DNA from: Opitutaceae bacterium UBA3033 | GTDB lineage: Bacteria; Verrucomicrobiota; Verrucomicrobiia; Opitutales; Opitutaceae | Reading direction: 5' to 3' | Assembly: GCA_002367815.1 (NCBI GenBank) | Contig: DFDG01000028.1 | Span: 5,399 to 27,932, forward strand | Length of the DNA stretch: 22,534 nt | In this document: piece after piece, positions 15,438-22,534 of the stretch | Layout: the number at the start of each line of letters is the position of its first letter | How positions within the stretch are numbered: position 1 is the first letter of the stretch | Notes under the pieces: model-generated | Told to the model about the DNA's origin: nothing | Seen by the model: only the letters and a program-made list of their open reading frames with translations | Database searches by the model: none | Program-made: the position numbers and the translations under genes

Positions 15438-15872
15438 ATGAAACGCATCGCCATCCTCCACGGCCCAAATCTAGACCGCCTCGGCAAACGCGAACCCGAC
15501 GTCTACGGTCATGCTACGCTCAAAGACTTGGAACAAATAATTCGCACCGAGGCCAAGGCGATCGGCTACTCGGTTTCATTTTTTCAATCGGCCCATGAGG
15601 GAGCATTGGTGGATAAAATACATGCTTTCACGGATCGGGGCATTCACGGGTTTATCGTAAACTTCGGCGCTTACTCTCACACCAGTATCGCCCTGCGTGA
15701 TGCTTTGTCCGCTTCAGGCAAACCCGCGATAGAAGTGCATATATCGAACATTAAAAAACGGGAGAAATTTCGCCAACACTCGATGACTGCAGGTGCTTGT
15801 CGCGCTATGATTTCAGGCAAGGGGTTTCCCGGTTACATCGAAGCTTTGCAGCGACTCGCCAAATACCTGTGA
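15438..15872 (+). CDS. aroQ: 3-dehydroquinate dehydratase, type II
   Basis: A 144-residue type II dehydroquinase, converting 3-dehydroquinate to 3-dehydroshikimate in the shikimate pathway. Visible active-site residues are N11 in HGPNL, R18 and Y23 in the flexible lid KREPDVYG, N75 and H81 in the NFGAYSHTS stretch, E99 and H101 in EVHISN, and R112 in KFRQHS. The normal NP in the N75 motif is NF here, and the residue before HEG is Ala, both mild variants. The ATG at 15438 gives MKRIAILHGPNL. A GTG at 15426 is an alternative. The stop codon overlaps the start of the NusG-like gene. Confidence 0.94.
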   Translation: MKRIAILHGPNLDRLGKREPDVYGHATLKDLEQIIRTEAKAIGYSVSFFQSAHEGALVDKIHAFTDRGIHGFIVNFGAYSHTSIALRDALSASGKPAIEVHISNIKKREKFRQHSMTAGACRAMISGKGFPGYIEALQRLAKYL

Positions 15873-16384
15873 TTGATTCGGAGCTCTCAAACGCCAAGAA
15901 GTTATTGTGGTTGGTCTGCCACACGAAGCCACGTTGTGAAAAAAAGTTTTCAGCCCTGATGAAGGCAGAACGCTTTGAGCACTACCTGCCGTTGATGGAA
16001 AGCGTGCGCAAATACGCCAAGCAGACCAAGAAATTCACCAAGCCACTATTTCCCGGTTACGTGTTTGCCTGTGTGCCAGCTGAACAGAAGGCCCGGATTT
16101 ACCAAATGGATCTGCTCGCCAGAGCGATTACCGTCACCGATGTGGCCGGATTTCTCCGCCAAATCGAGGATGTCAAAGCCATCGTCGCGTCTGGTTTCGA
16201 ACTTAGTCTCATGCCACTTCTCGCCAAAGGACGCAGAGTTAAGGTTTCAGGCGGGCCACTGCATGGTTTGGAAGGCTATGTGGACAATCCGCATGATCCA
16301 CGTGGCGTGATAATCTCGGTCGATGTTTTGCGACAGGGCTTACTCGTGCACGTGCCGCTGGAAAACCTGACCGTACTACCCTGA
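15869..16384 (+). CDS. NusG/RfaH-like transcription elongation factor paralogue
   Basis: A 171-residue protein with an N-terminal NGN domain (WLVCHTKPRCEKKF, about 14-27; FTKPLFPGYVFA, about 56-67) and a C-terminal KOW motif (GRRVKVSGGPLHGLEGYV, about 121-138). It lacks housekeeping NusG features and is closer to specialised paralogues such as RfaH or UpxY, which bind RNA polymerase and suppress pausing in selected operons. I chose the GTG at 15869 because it forms a GTGA overlap with the aroQ stop. An ATG at 15797 would add 24 residues inside aroQ. Its target operon is unknown, as no long polysaccharide cluster is visible here. It is convergent with pgpA, 3 bases between stops. Confidence 0.88.
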   Translation: MIDSELSNAKKLLWLVCHTKPRCEKKFSALMKAERFEHYLPLMESVRKYAKQTKKFTKPLFPGYVFACVPAEQKARIYQMDLLARAITVTDVAGFLRQIEDVKAIVASGFELSLMPLLAKGRRVKVSGGPLHGLEGYVDNPHDPRGVIISVDVLRQGLLVHVPLENLTVLP

Positions 16385-16387
16385 TAA

Positions 16388-16924
16388 TTAGCTGGAAGCA
16401 CCAAATGCCAACCAGGCCGCTTGAGCCGCATGCATGACCGCACAGGTGAGTAATGCTGCCGCGAGATCATCTACCACCACGCCCCAACCGGCGGGTAAAT
16501 CTTGCAGTCGTTTAATGCCAAATGGCTTCAAGATATCGAAGATACGAAACAGGCCAAAACCGATCAAAAATATGGCCCATGCCGGGAGTGGCCCCACCAA
16601 CGACGGCCACCCAAGAAAGCACAATGGAATGGCAACGAATTCATCCAAAATTACCTCCCCGGGATCACGTCGTCCGAGTCTGAATTCTGCTTCCCCACAA
16701 ATCGCTATGGCCACATAGGCCCCGATCGCCGTCATTAACAACGTTCCGATTACTCCGTAACGGTCCGCAAAAATAGCCGTAAAATACATCAATCCCGCGA
16801 CCGACCCCCAAGTCCCCGGCGCGGGTAAACGCCGACCCAAAGGACCAAGGGTGGCACAGTTCAATACCGTAGCCGTCGGCAGAAACCGGGGCCAGACAGG
16901 TTGTTTAAGCTGCATCACCTTCAT
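16388..16924 (-). CDS. pgpA: Phosphatidylglycerophosphatase A
   Basis: A 178-residue membrane phosphatase that removes the phosphate from phosphatidylglycerol phosphate to give phosphatidylglycerol. PgpA signatures are PAPGTWGS near 34-41, DPGEVILDE at 87-95, FGLFRIFDILKPFGI, and GWGVVVDDLAAALLT near the end. There are about four hydrophobic segments. The ATG at 16924 overlaps the pgsA gene by 20 bases, and an ATG at 16915 is an alternative. A weak GGTGAG lies 4 bases upstream of the start, inside pgsA, one of the few Shine-Dalgarno-like sequences in the window. The Gly normally following DE is replaced by Ala two residues on (DEFVA). Confidence 0.93.
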   Translation of the reverse strand: MKVMQLKQPVWPRFLPTATVLNCATLGPLGRRLPAPGTWGSVAGLMYFTAIFADRYGVIGTLLMTAIGAYVAIAICGEAEFRLGRRDPGEVILDEFVAIPLCFLGWPSLVGPLPAWAIFLIGFGLFRIFDILKPFGIKRLQDLPAGWGVVVDDLAAALLTCAVMHAAQAAWLAFGASS

Positions 16925-17534
16925 CTCTCACCACGTGTCCATGCTTTCGGAAATAGGTCCAGCCCGAGGTAATGGTCAGCACAACGGATCCTACAAAAAG
17001 AATCAGGCCGATAACATGGACCCCAGAAGTGATTACCTGATCACCCACATCAGCAAAGTCCGCTGCCAGCATTCGCCAACCCAACAACCAACCGATGGCA
17101 TTGAGTTGCAGAAACGTTTTCACCTTTCCCCCTGCATCCGCCTCAACCACGACGCCCTTGCTGGCGGCCACCATGCGAAGTCCTGAGATCAAAAATTCGC
17201 GCCCAATGATACAGAGCACCAAAAGCATGGCCGTGATCCGATGTCCCATAAAATAACCGCCATTAACCAAGGCAACCATCAGCCCGACAATCATGACCTT
17301 GTCGATAACCGCATCCATGAAGCGACCGAAGGTCGAAACCTGGCCATTGGCCCGGGCCAGTTTGCCGTCCAGCCAATCCGTGAGCGCGGCAATAACGAAC
17401 AACCAGAATGCGATGGTTGCGGCCCACGGAAACTCTGCATACATCAAAGCCACAATGGCGAACATGGCAGGCACTCGTGAAACCGTTAGTATATTAGGTA
17501 GGTTGTAGCGCACGGGAAGGGCAAAAAAACGCAT
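16905..17534 (-). CDS. pgsA: CDP-diacylglycerol--glycerol-3-phosphate 3-phosphatidyltransferase
   Basis: A 209-residue integral membrane enzyme that makes phosphatidylglycerol phosphate from CDP-diacylglycerol and glycerol-3-phosphate. The CDP-alcohol phosphotransferase motif D-x2-D-G-x2-A-R-x8-G-x3-D-x3-D is complete: D53, D56, G57, A60, R61, G70, D74 and D78. The N-terminal YNLPNILTVSR is typical of PgsA. About five or six hydrophobic segments are visible. The C-terminal tail HVVRDEGDAA is charged. pgpA follows with a 20-base overlap, placing consecutive steps of the pathway in one transcript. It is divergent from coaD across about 105 bases. Confidence 0.95.
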   Translation of the reverse strand: MRFFALPVRYNLPNILTVSRVPAMFAIVALMYAEFPWAATIAFWLFVIAALTDWLDGKLARANGQVSTFGRFMDAVIDKVMIVGLMVALVNGGYFMGHRITAMLLVLCIIGREFLISGLRMVAASKGVVVEADAGGKVKTFLQLNAIGWLLGWRMLAADFADVGDQVITSGVHVIGLILFVGSVVLTITSGWTYFRKHGHVVRDEGDAA

Positions 17535-17639
17535 GCCATTAAAGCAAAGGCAATATCGGAAACTGTTGAAATCTATTCGAGATTTCCAAAAAAGACATTC
17601 GCTTGCAGCGGCAGAACCTATTTAAGTCCACTTTACCTC
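17535..17639. promoter_or_regulatory. Divergent pgsA/coaD intergenic region with a dyad
   Basis: This 105-base gap must hold promoters for both pgsA (minus) and coaD (plus). It contains a 7-bp inverted repeat, GAAATCT-ATTCG-AGATTTC, at 17568-17586. There is no T tract on the 3' side in either direction, so an operator is more likely than a terminator. No convincing -35/-10 pair is seen. Confidence 0.35.
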
Positions 17640-18119
17640 ATGCGTCACTGTATATATCCCGGCACGTTTGATCCCATCACCTACGGTCACATCGACGTGT
17701 TGACCCGTGCATCCAAGCTTTTTGACCACGTAACGGTGGCGGTTGCCAGTAACGCCGGTAAAAGCCCCATGTTCACCCCAGCTCAGCGCCAGGAAATGGT
17801 CGAAAGCAGCACCACTCATTTGGCCAATGTCACGGTGACAATTTTTGATGGTCTCTTGGTTGAGTTTGCCATTGCACAAAAAGCCCAAGCCATCATTCGC
17901 GGCCTCCGTGCACTCTCCGATTTCGAATTTGAATTCAATATGGCCCTGATGAACCGGCACCTGAAGCCTGAGTTGGAAACCATTTTCGTGATGCCTAACG
18001 AACAGTTCAGCTACACCAGTTCCACCCTCGTCAAGCAGGTTGCAAGATATGGTGGCAATGTGGCTCATTTTGTTCCCCCGACGGTGGCCGAGGCCTTGAA
18101 AAAGACCTCATTTCAATAG
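17640..18119 (+). CDS. coaD: Phosphopantetheine adenylyltransferase
   Basis: A 159-residue cytoplasmic enzyme that transfers AMP from ATP to 4'-phosphopantetheine in coenzyme A synthesis. The nucleotidyltransferase motif is YPGTFDPITYGH (T9, H17). IRGLRALSDFEFEFNMA near 87-103 and the TSSTLVKQVA stretch near 125-134 are CoaD hallmarks. The length equals the E. coli enzyme. The ATG at 17640 is immediately preceded by CTTTACCTC, with no Shine-Dalgarno sequence. Downstream is a 149-base gap before the efflux operon. Confidence 0.97.
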   Translation: MRHCIYPGTFDPITYGHIDVLTRASKLFDHVTVAVASNAGKSPMFTPAQRQEMVESSTTHLANVTVTIFDGLLVEFAIAQKAQAIIRGLRALSDFEFEFNMALMNRHLKPELETIFVMPNEQFSYTSSTLVKQVARYGGNVAHFVPPTVAEALKKTSFQ

Positions 18120-18120
18120 C

Positions 18121-18156
18121 ATTTCGGGATTCGGCGCCTTTCCGCAGGCCCGAAAT
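18121..18156 (+). terminator. Inverted repeat after coaD, possible weak terminator
   Basis: ATTTCGGG (18121-18128) and CCCGAAAT (18149-18156) can form an 8-bp stem closing a 20-base loop directly after the coaD stop. The sequence following is TAATTAACC, not a T tract. A TGTTTTT run appears only about 15 bases later. It may help end transcription or protect the 3' end, but it is not a canonical terminator. Confidence 0.35.
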
Positions 18157-18268
18157 TAATTAACCGAAATTGTTTTTGTCACCAAGAGCCATCCTTGACG
18201 TCTAGTAACCGCGCCTGCGTTTCAAAAGTAAACCTCCACAATATTCAAAAACCTTCATCGAATTTAAA

Positions 18269-19648
18269 ATGGCCAAGTCGCGCTCCAATCTCCGCATTAT
18301 ATTCCCCCTCATTTTGGTCTTCATCTCCGCCGGTGCATGGTTCTACCTAAAAAAGGATAAATCTACGGCACCGATTTACACCACCACCACGGTTACCAAA
18401 GGCGATATCAGTCAGGTCATCACGGCCACTGGAACCCTCGAACCAGTGACTTCAATCCAGGTGGGCAGTCAGGTTTCTGGGCTCATCACAGAAGTGCTGG
18501 TTGATTTCAATTCCCCCGTTGGGGCAGGACAACTCATCGCCAAGATCGATCCCGCGACCTATGAGCAGCGTCTCAGACAAAGTGAAGCCGACTTGGCATC
18601 TTCCACGGCCAACCACACGTTGGTTCGACTAAACACGGAACGCACCCAAGCGCTGCGCGCTCGTAATCTCGTATCCAAACAGGAGCTGGACCAGGCAGAA
18701 GCAGCCCTAGCGCAAGCCAATGCTGCCATTCTCACCAAGCAAGCTTCGGTCGAAAACGCCAAAGTCGATCTGTCGCGATGTTCAATCTATGCTCCGGTTA
18801 GTGGTATCGTCCTTGACCGACAAATCGATGTGGGACGCACCGTGGCCGCCAGTCTCAATTCACCAGTCCTCTTCATTATCGCTGCCGACCTGACCAAGAT
18901 GCAGATCAATGCGGCCATCGCCGAGGCCGACATCGGGAGCGTTGAGGTTGGCCAGTCAGTCAATTTCACCGTAGATGCCTTTCCCACCCGACAATTTCGT
19001 GGGCGAGTATTGCAAATTCGCAACACTCCCACGACCCAGTCCAACGTCGTCACCTATCAGACAATTATAGAGGTGAGAAACGATGAGCAAAAACTCAAAC
19101 CCGGCATGACGGCAAATGTCTCGGTCGTTATCGCCAACCACCAGAATACACTGCGCATTCCCAACAGCGCACTTCGGGTGCGCATGCCGGAATCCCTCCT
19201 GCCCGCCGCCAACCCGACGACTGAAGAAAAAGGCAAGATTGCAGCTACAAATGAAGTCGAGGCTACACGGGAGCAAGTCATGCAATTGATGGCGGAGGCA
19301 GGATTTTCACGAGGATCCGGGCCACCTTCACCCGAAGTTCGAACCCGGATGGCGGAATTGGCCAAGGAACGCGGACTTATTCTACCCAATCGTAATGGAG
19401 GCGGCCGTAATCGTGAAAGTAATGAATCCACGATCACCACCCGCCAAATCTACAAGTTCATCGGCACTTCCGAAAAACTCGAATTCGAAGTAGTCACCGT
19501 CAAATTAGGCATCACTGATGGGAGCAATACCGAGTTGATTGAAGGGATGAAGGAAGGCGATATTCTGGTCACCAGCGTATTTGTTCCCGACCGCGACAAC
19601 TCCGGCCAACCAACGAACAACCCATTCAGCAACCAACGCCGTCGTTAA
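18269..19648 (+). CDS. macA: MacA-like periplasmic adaptor (HlyD/MFP family)
   Basis: A 459-residue membrane-fusion protein linking an ABC transporter to an outer-membrane channel. It has an N-terminal anchor at about 9-27. Next come the barrel/lipoyl half GTLEPVTSIQVGSQVSG, a coiled-coil hairpin (about 100-165, Ala/Gln/Glu-rich), the second lipoyl half SIYAPVSGIVLDRQIDVGRT, and a beta-barrel segment with LKPGMTANVSVVI. It is longer than E. coli MacA (371). An extra segment of about 100 residues (about 300-395) sits before the membrane-proximal end and contains GFSRGSGPPSPEVRTRMAEL. The C-terminus is polar (NNPFSNQRRR). The ATPase gene follows 22 bases later. Confidence 0.92.
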   Translation: MAKSRSNLRIIFPLILVFISAGAWFYLKKDKSTAPIYTTTTVTKGDISQVITATGTLEPVTSIQVGSQVSGLITEVLVDFNSPVGAGQLIAKIDPATYEQRLRQSEADLASSTANHTLVRLNTERTQALRARNLVSKQELDQAEAALAQANAAILTKQASVENAKVDLSRCSIYAPVSGIVLDRQIDVGRTVAASLNSPVLFIIAADLTKMQINAAIAEADIGSVEVGQSVNFTVDAFPTRQFRGRVLQIRNTPTTQSNVVTYQTIIEVRNDEQKLKPGMTANVSVVIANHQNTLRIPNSALRVRMPESLLPAANPTTEEKGKIAATNEVEATREQVMQLMAEAGFSRGSGPPSPEVRTRMAELAKERGLILPNRNGGGRNRESNESTITTRQIYKFIGTSEKLEFEVVTVKLGITDGSNTELIEGMKEGDILVTSVFVPDRDNSGQPTNNPFSNQRRR

Positions 19649-19670
19649 TGATTCAGTCGATCGAACTGCC

Positions 19671-20438
19671 ATGAGCGCTGTCGTCCAACTTCAGAATATC
19701 CACAAGGTCTATGACTCGAGCGAAGTCAAAGTCCATGCCGTGCGTGGAGTTTCGCTTGATATACAACGGGGTGATTTTATAGCCGTTATGGGGGCAAGTG
19801 GTTCCGGTAAATCCACTTTGATGAATCTCATCGGGTGTCTTGATCGACCAACGGAGGGCACTTACCTGTTGGACGGAGTTGATGTTTCCCAGTTGGATCG
19901 CGACGAACTGGCCGACATCCGAAATCTAAAATTGGGCTTTGTGTTCCAAGGATTCAACCTGCTTAGCCGCACGACTGCCTTGGAAAACGTCGAGCTGCCG
20001 ATGCTCTATGGCCAGAAGAAGATTCCAACCAAGGAATTGAGAGAACGCGCGGAACGTTGCCTGGAAATCGTCGGGTTGACTGATCGGGCCGATCACTTTC
20101 CCAGTCAACTTTCCGGAGGACAACAACAACGGGTCGCCATCGCACGTGCCCTCGTCAATGAACCGCAGATTCTCGTCGCCGATGAACCGACCGGCAATCT
20201 CGACAGCAAAACTTCAGTGGAAATCCTCGGGGTGTTTCAAAAACTCAACGATTCCGGCATCACCATTCTGATGGTCACGCATGAACTCGACATTGCCCAA
20301 TACTGTCGACGCAACCTTATCATGCGTGATGGTCGGGTCGTCAGCGATTTTCAGGTTCCCAAAAGATTGATGGCAGAAACCGAGATGAAACGTCTCCTCA
20401 TCGCTGAGGCGGAAGCCAAACTAACGGAGCAAGACTGA
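19671..20438 (+). CDS. ABC transporter ATP-binding protein (MacB/LolD type)
   Basis: A 255-residue ABC ATPase with Walker A GASGSGKST at 41-49, the Q loop FVFQGFN near 90-96, signature LSGGQQQR at 147-154, Walker B ILVADEPTGNLD at 167-178 and the switch His in MVTHE. This subfamily powers MacB-type mechanotransmission exporters and LolCDE. I chose the ATG at 19671 so the protein opens with MSAVVQLQNIHKVY. An in-frame ATG at 19581 would lie inside macA. The stop is 3 bases before the permease ATG, so adaptor, ATPase and permease form one operon. ATPase and permease are separate proteins here, unlike E. coli MacB. Confidence 0.95.
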   Translation: MSAVVQLQNIHKVYDSSEVKVHAVRGVSLDIQRGDFIAVMGASGSGKSTLMNLIGCLDRPTEGTYLLDGVDVSQLDRDELADIRNLKLGFVFQGFNLLSRTTALENVELPMLYGQKKIPTKELRERAERCLEIVGLTDRADHFPSQLSGGQQQRVAIARALVNEPQILVADEPTGNLDSKTSVEILGVFQKLNDSGITILMVTHELDIAQYCRRNLIMRDGRVVSDFQVPKRLMAETEMKRLLIAEAEAKLTEQD

Positions 20439-20441
20439 CCC

Positions 20442-21650
20442 ATGCGCATCAGCTCCACTTTTATCATATCCTTGCGGGCCTTGCGCCGTAATGTCCTGCG
20501 ATCTTCCCTCACCGCCCTGGGTATCATCATCGGCGTCGCCGCCGTGATCGCGATGGTCAGTATCGGCAACGGCGCCAAAAATCAGATTGAAGGACAAATC
20601 GCCAGTCTGGGCCAGAACGTGATCATGATTTTCCCCGGCAGCAGCAGCAGTGGCGGCACGCGCGGCGGTTGGGGCTCCGCCAGCAGCCTGACCCCCGAGG
20701 ACGCCTTCGCAATTTTAAGGGAGGTTCCCGGGGTTGTTGCCACCAGTCCGGAATTGCGCGACCGTTCCCAAATCCTGGGCAACGGACTGAATTGGAACAC
20801 CCAAATTCAAGGGGAAAGCCCTGAATATCTGAGTATTCGAATGTGGACGATGAAGGAGGGAGACATGTTCACCGAACACGACGTGCGTGCCAACGCCAAG
20901 GTGGCGGTTATTGGCCGCACCGTCGTCAACCAACTTTTTCCTGACGTTGATCCCATCGGTCAAATAATTCGAATCAGAAACATTCCCTTTAAAGTCACGG
21001 GGGTCCTGGAACCCAAAGGGTTTAATTTTTTCGGATCCGATCAGGACGATATTGTTATCATACCCTACACCAGTCATCTGAGTCGGGTTTCTCGCCGAAG
21101 TAATTTGAATTCCATCCTGGTGCAAGCGATCACGCCGGAGGCCATCCCCCAGATCCAGCAAGGTATTACCGATTTGCTGCAACAACGCAGGCAAGGACGC
21201 GAACCCGACTTCACGGTGCGCAACCAAATTGAACTCGCGGACACCGCTACTGCAACATCCAAGACCATGACCAACCTGCTGGGTGCCATAGCCGGGGTTT
21301 CCCTGATCGTCGGTGGTATCGGCATTATGAATATTATGCTCGTTAGCGTGACGGAACGCACCCGTGAGATTGGCATCCGGATGGCAGTGGGTGCTCATGG
21401 CAGTGAAATCATGCTCCAGTTTCTCATTGAAGCGGTGCTCATCAGCGCCCTCGGTGGCATCATTGGCATAGCCCTCGGCGTCGGCGCTTCAGAAATGATG
21501 TCTCATTTCAATGGCTGGCCCACCTTGGTATCGACTTCCGCTGCCGTAGTGGCTTTCGCGGTCAGTGCCGCCGTTGGGGTATTCTTTGGTTACTATCCAG
21601 CTCGCAAAGCGGCTCAGCTAGATCCCATCGACGCGCTGCGCTACGAGTGA
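20442..21650 (+). CDS. MacB-like ABC transporter permease (FtsX/MacB family)
   Basis: A 402-residue permease with the MacB topology. One N-terminal span (about 22-43, with the conserved ALRRNVLRSSLTALGIIIGVAAV) is followed by a large periplasmic domain (about 50-275). Three C-terminal spans lie at about 279-302, 327-350 and 364-386. The hallmarks TEREIGIR-like (VTERTREIGIRMAVGA) and the C-terminal YYPARKAAQLDPIDALRYE are present. A Ser/Gly-rich run (PGSSSSGGTRGG) lies at about 66-77. It forms a tripartite exporter with the two upstream genes and probably a TolC-like channel encoded elsewhere. The substrate is unknown, with peptides, siderophores, macrolides or lipids as family options. Confidence 0.95.
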   Translation: MRISSTFIISLRALRRNVLRSSLTALGIIIGVAAVIAMVSIGNGAKNQIEGQIASLGQNVIMIFPGSSSSGGTRGGWGSASSLTPEDAFAILREVPGVVATSPELRDRSQILGNGLNWNTQIQGESPEYLSIRMWTMKEGDMFTEHDVRANAKVAVIGRTVVNQLFPDVDPIGQIIRIRNIPFKVTGVLEPKGFNFFGSDQDDIVIIPYTSHLSRVSRRSNLNSILVQAITPEAIPQIQQGITDLLQQRRQGREPDFTVRNQIELADTATATSKTMTNLLGAIAGVSLIVGGIGIMNIMLVSVTERTREIGIRMAVGAHGSEIMLQFLIEAVLISALGGIIGIALGVGASEMMSHFNGWPTLVSTSAAVVAFAVSAAVGVFFGYYPARKAAQLDPIDALRYE

Positions 21651-21656
21651 TCGAGT

Positions 21657-21731
21657 GTAGCCGTGGTCGCTGACCCCGGTTCGTTTTGTTATTATCGGCA
21701 TGTATCCGGTCGGGTCAGCGACCACGGTTAC
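21657..21731. repeat. Large inverted repeat, REP/REPIN-like element
   Basis: The arms CCGTGGTCGCTGACCC (21661-21676) and GGGTCAGCGACCACGG (21712-21727) are perfect 16-base reverse complements. GTAG and TTAC outside them extend the stem to 20 bp with one G-U pair. The loop is 35 bases. The left half is also an imperfect palindrome in itself (GGTC-GCT-GACC core). This gives the two-inverted-REP layout of a BIME/REPIN. It begins 6 bases after the permease stop and no T tract follows, so a simple terminator is unlikely. Confidence 0.75.
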
Positions 21732-21821
21732 AGTCTGTCGATTGACCTGCGCCAACCAGACGGAGCAAACTTCACGAAACAGGTTTGCCGTTCGCATTGG
21801 GGCACTTATTCATTGAAACCC

Positions 21822-22534
21822 ATGCGTTTCCCACGCCGGTTTTTCATCTTCGTCACATGCCTATTGGCTATTATTTCGGCTCGAGCTCAATCAGAGAATG
21901 CATCTTTGGCGTCTGACGCCTACAATCGCGCCCTCGCACTTTACCAAGCGAAGCAATACCCTGACGCCCGTACGGCCTTTCAGATCCTCTCGGTCGATGA
22001 ACCCGCAAACGCAAAGATTCGTTACTTTCTTGGGGTGATCGCCATGAAGCGAAATGATTTCAATGACGCCATTCTCCAGTTGGAAAAGGCCACACAAATG
22101 GACCCTCACAATTCAGGTTATTTCGCGGAATTAGGCGGTGCCTATGGCAGCGCGGCTGACAACGCCACGTTGCTTTCACAAATGAGTTTGGCCAAGAAGT
22201 GCCGTTATGCTTTGGAAAAATCAGTCGAGCTTGATACCGACAATCTGGATGCCCGCCAAGGTTTGGTCGATTACTACCGCCAAGCTCCCTCGTTTCTCGG
22301 TGGCGGCGTATTGAAAGCATATGCCCAAGCCACCGAAATCCGGCAGCGCGACCTCTATCGCGGCACCCTTATTCTGGGGCAACTCTACGTCGCGGACCGG
22401 CGTTTCGAGGAAGCTATCTCACTTTTCGAAGAGCTATTGCAGAAGCATCCGGACAACTACCTCGGACATTATTCTATCGGTCGTATTACGGCAGAGAACG
22501 GGCTGCAATTGGACAAGGGAGAGCAGCACCTCCA
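21822..22534 (+). CDS. Secreted TPR-repeat protein, 5' part (runs off the window)
   Basis: An open frame of 237 codons continues past the window end. It starts MRFPRR, followed by a hydrophobic core FFIFVTCLLAIIS and an ARA cleavage site at about residue 22, so it is probably exported. The mature part consists of tetratricopeptide-like helices: LYQAKQYPDARTAFQIL, LGVIAMKRNDFNDAILQL, then a YYRQAPSFLGGGVLKAYAQA segment seen in a family of periplasmic TPR proteins, and VADRRFEEAISLFEEL. Such proteins act as protein-interaction scaffolds and no specific role can be given. The leader CATTGAAACCC lacks a Shine-Dalgarno sequence. The REP-like element separates it from the exporter operon. Confidence 0.88.
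   Translation, partial: MRFPRRFFIFVTCLLAIISARAQSENASLASDAYNRALALYQAKQYPDARTAFQILSVDEPANAKIRYFLGVIAMKRNDFNDAILQLEKATQMDPHNSGYFAELGGAYGSAADNATLLSQMSLAKKCRYALEKSVELDTDNLDARQGLVDYYRQAPSFLGGGVLKAYAQATEIRQRDLYRGTLILGQLYVADRRFEEAISLFEELLQKHPDNYLGHYSIGRITAENGLQLDKGEQHL

Noticed and set aside
15797..15868. An upstream ATG start for the NusG-like gene
   Set aside because: It would add 24 residues within aroQ with no similarity to the NGN domain. The GTGA overlap at 15869 is the simpler start.
17622..18068. A 148-codon open frame opposite coaD
   Set aside because: The plus strand here encodes an unmistakable CoaD, and the antisense peptide resembles nothing known.
18195..18223. A TTGACG -35 hexamer upstream of macA
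   Set aside because: At a 17-base spacing the -10 position reads CGTTTC, so no promoter call is justified.
20715..21398. A 227-codon open frame on the minus strand within the MacB permease
   Set aside because: It is fully antisense to a well-supported permease, has His/Gly-rich low-complexity composition and has no leader.
21657..21731. A rho-independent terminator of the exporter operon
   Set aside because: The stem is strong, but the loop is 35 bases and no T tract follows either arm. A REP-type repeat fits better.
1..22534. tRNA or rRNA genes, CRISPR arrays, insertion sequences and phage genes
   Set aside because: No spaced direct repeats, no transposase or integrase motifs and no recognisable tRNA or rRNA stretches were seen by eye. 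A tRNAscan, Infernal or CRISPR search was not possible here.

Overview
This window looks like the end of a metagenomic or draft-genome contig from a Verrucomicrobiota-type bacterium. That placement is an inference from gene content and protein style: a PF07399-type Na+/H+ antiporter, a type III PKS / flavoprotein / methyltransferase trio, a MacAB-like exporter whose adaptor carries an insert, and near-universal absence of Shine-Dalgarno sequences. No rRNA, tRNA, CRISPR array, transposase or phage gene was found. The first 13 bases equal the 3' end of the Illumina TruSeq adapter, so the left edge is partly artificial.

Layout. (1) 14-120: the last 34 codons of typA/bipA on the plus strand. (2) 135-5554, all minus: a uvrB region, read from right to left as a coiled-coil membrane protein of unknown function, a HAD phosphatase, UvrB, a group III truncated haemoglobin and a calcineurin-like phosphoesterase. 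(3) 5703-8074, plus: glutamate dehydrogenase, then a methyltransferase with a C-terminal DUF4214 domain. (4) 8061-11796, minus: dCMP deaminase, YqgE, zinc-independent-type L36 and L31 with a clear rho-independent terminator, a SerB-like phosphatase and a Na+/H+ antiporter. (5) 11848-14547, plus: a tightly coupled methyltransferase / FAD oxidoreductase / type III polyketide synthase operon, likely for a phenolic lipid, quinone or pyrone. (6) 14607-16384, plus: a Nif3-family protein, AroQ, and a NusG/RfaH-like factor overlapping aroQ. (7) 16388-17534, minus: pgsA-pgpA, two consecutive steps of phosphatidylglycerol synthesis. (8) 17640-18119, plus: coaD. (9) 18269-21650, plus: a MacA / ABC ATPase / MacB-permease tripartite export operon. 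(10) 21657-21731: a large inverted repeat of REP/REPIN type. (11) 21822 to the window end, plus: a secreted TPR protein that runs off the edge.

Most of the window is housekeeping: DNA repair, nitrogen assimilation, ribosome, phospholipid, CoA and shikimate genes. The accessory interest lies in the type III PKS operon, the DUF4214 methyltransferase fusion, the unknown membrane protein in the uvrB operon, the specialised NusG paralogue, the REPIN-like element and the leader sequences that lack Shine-Dalgarno motifs.
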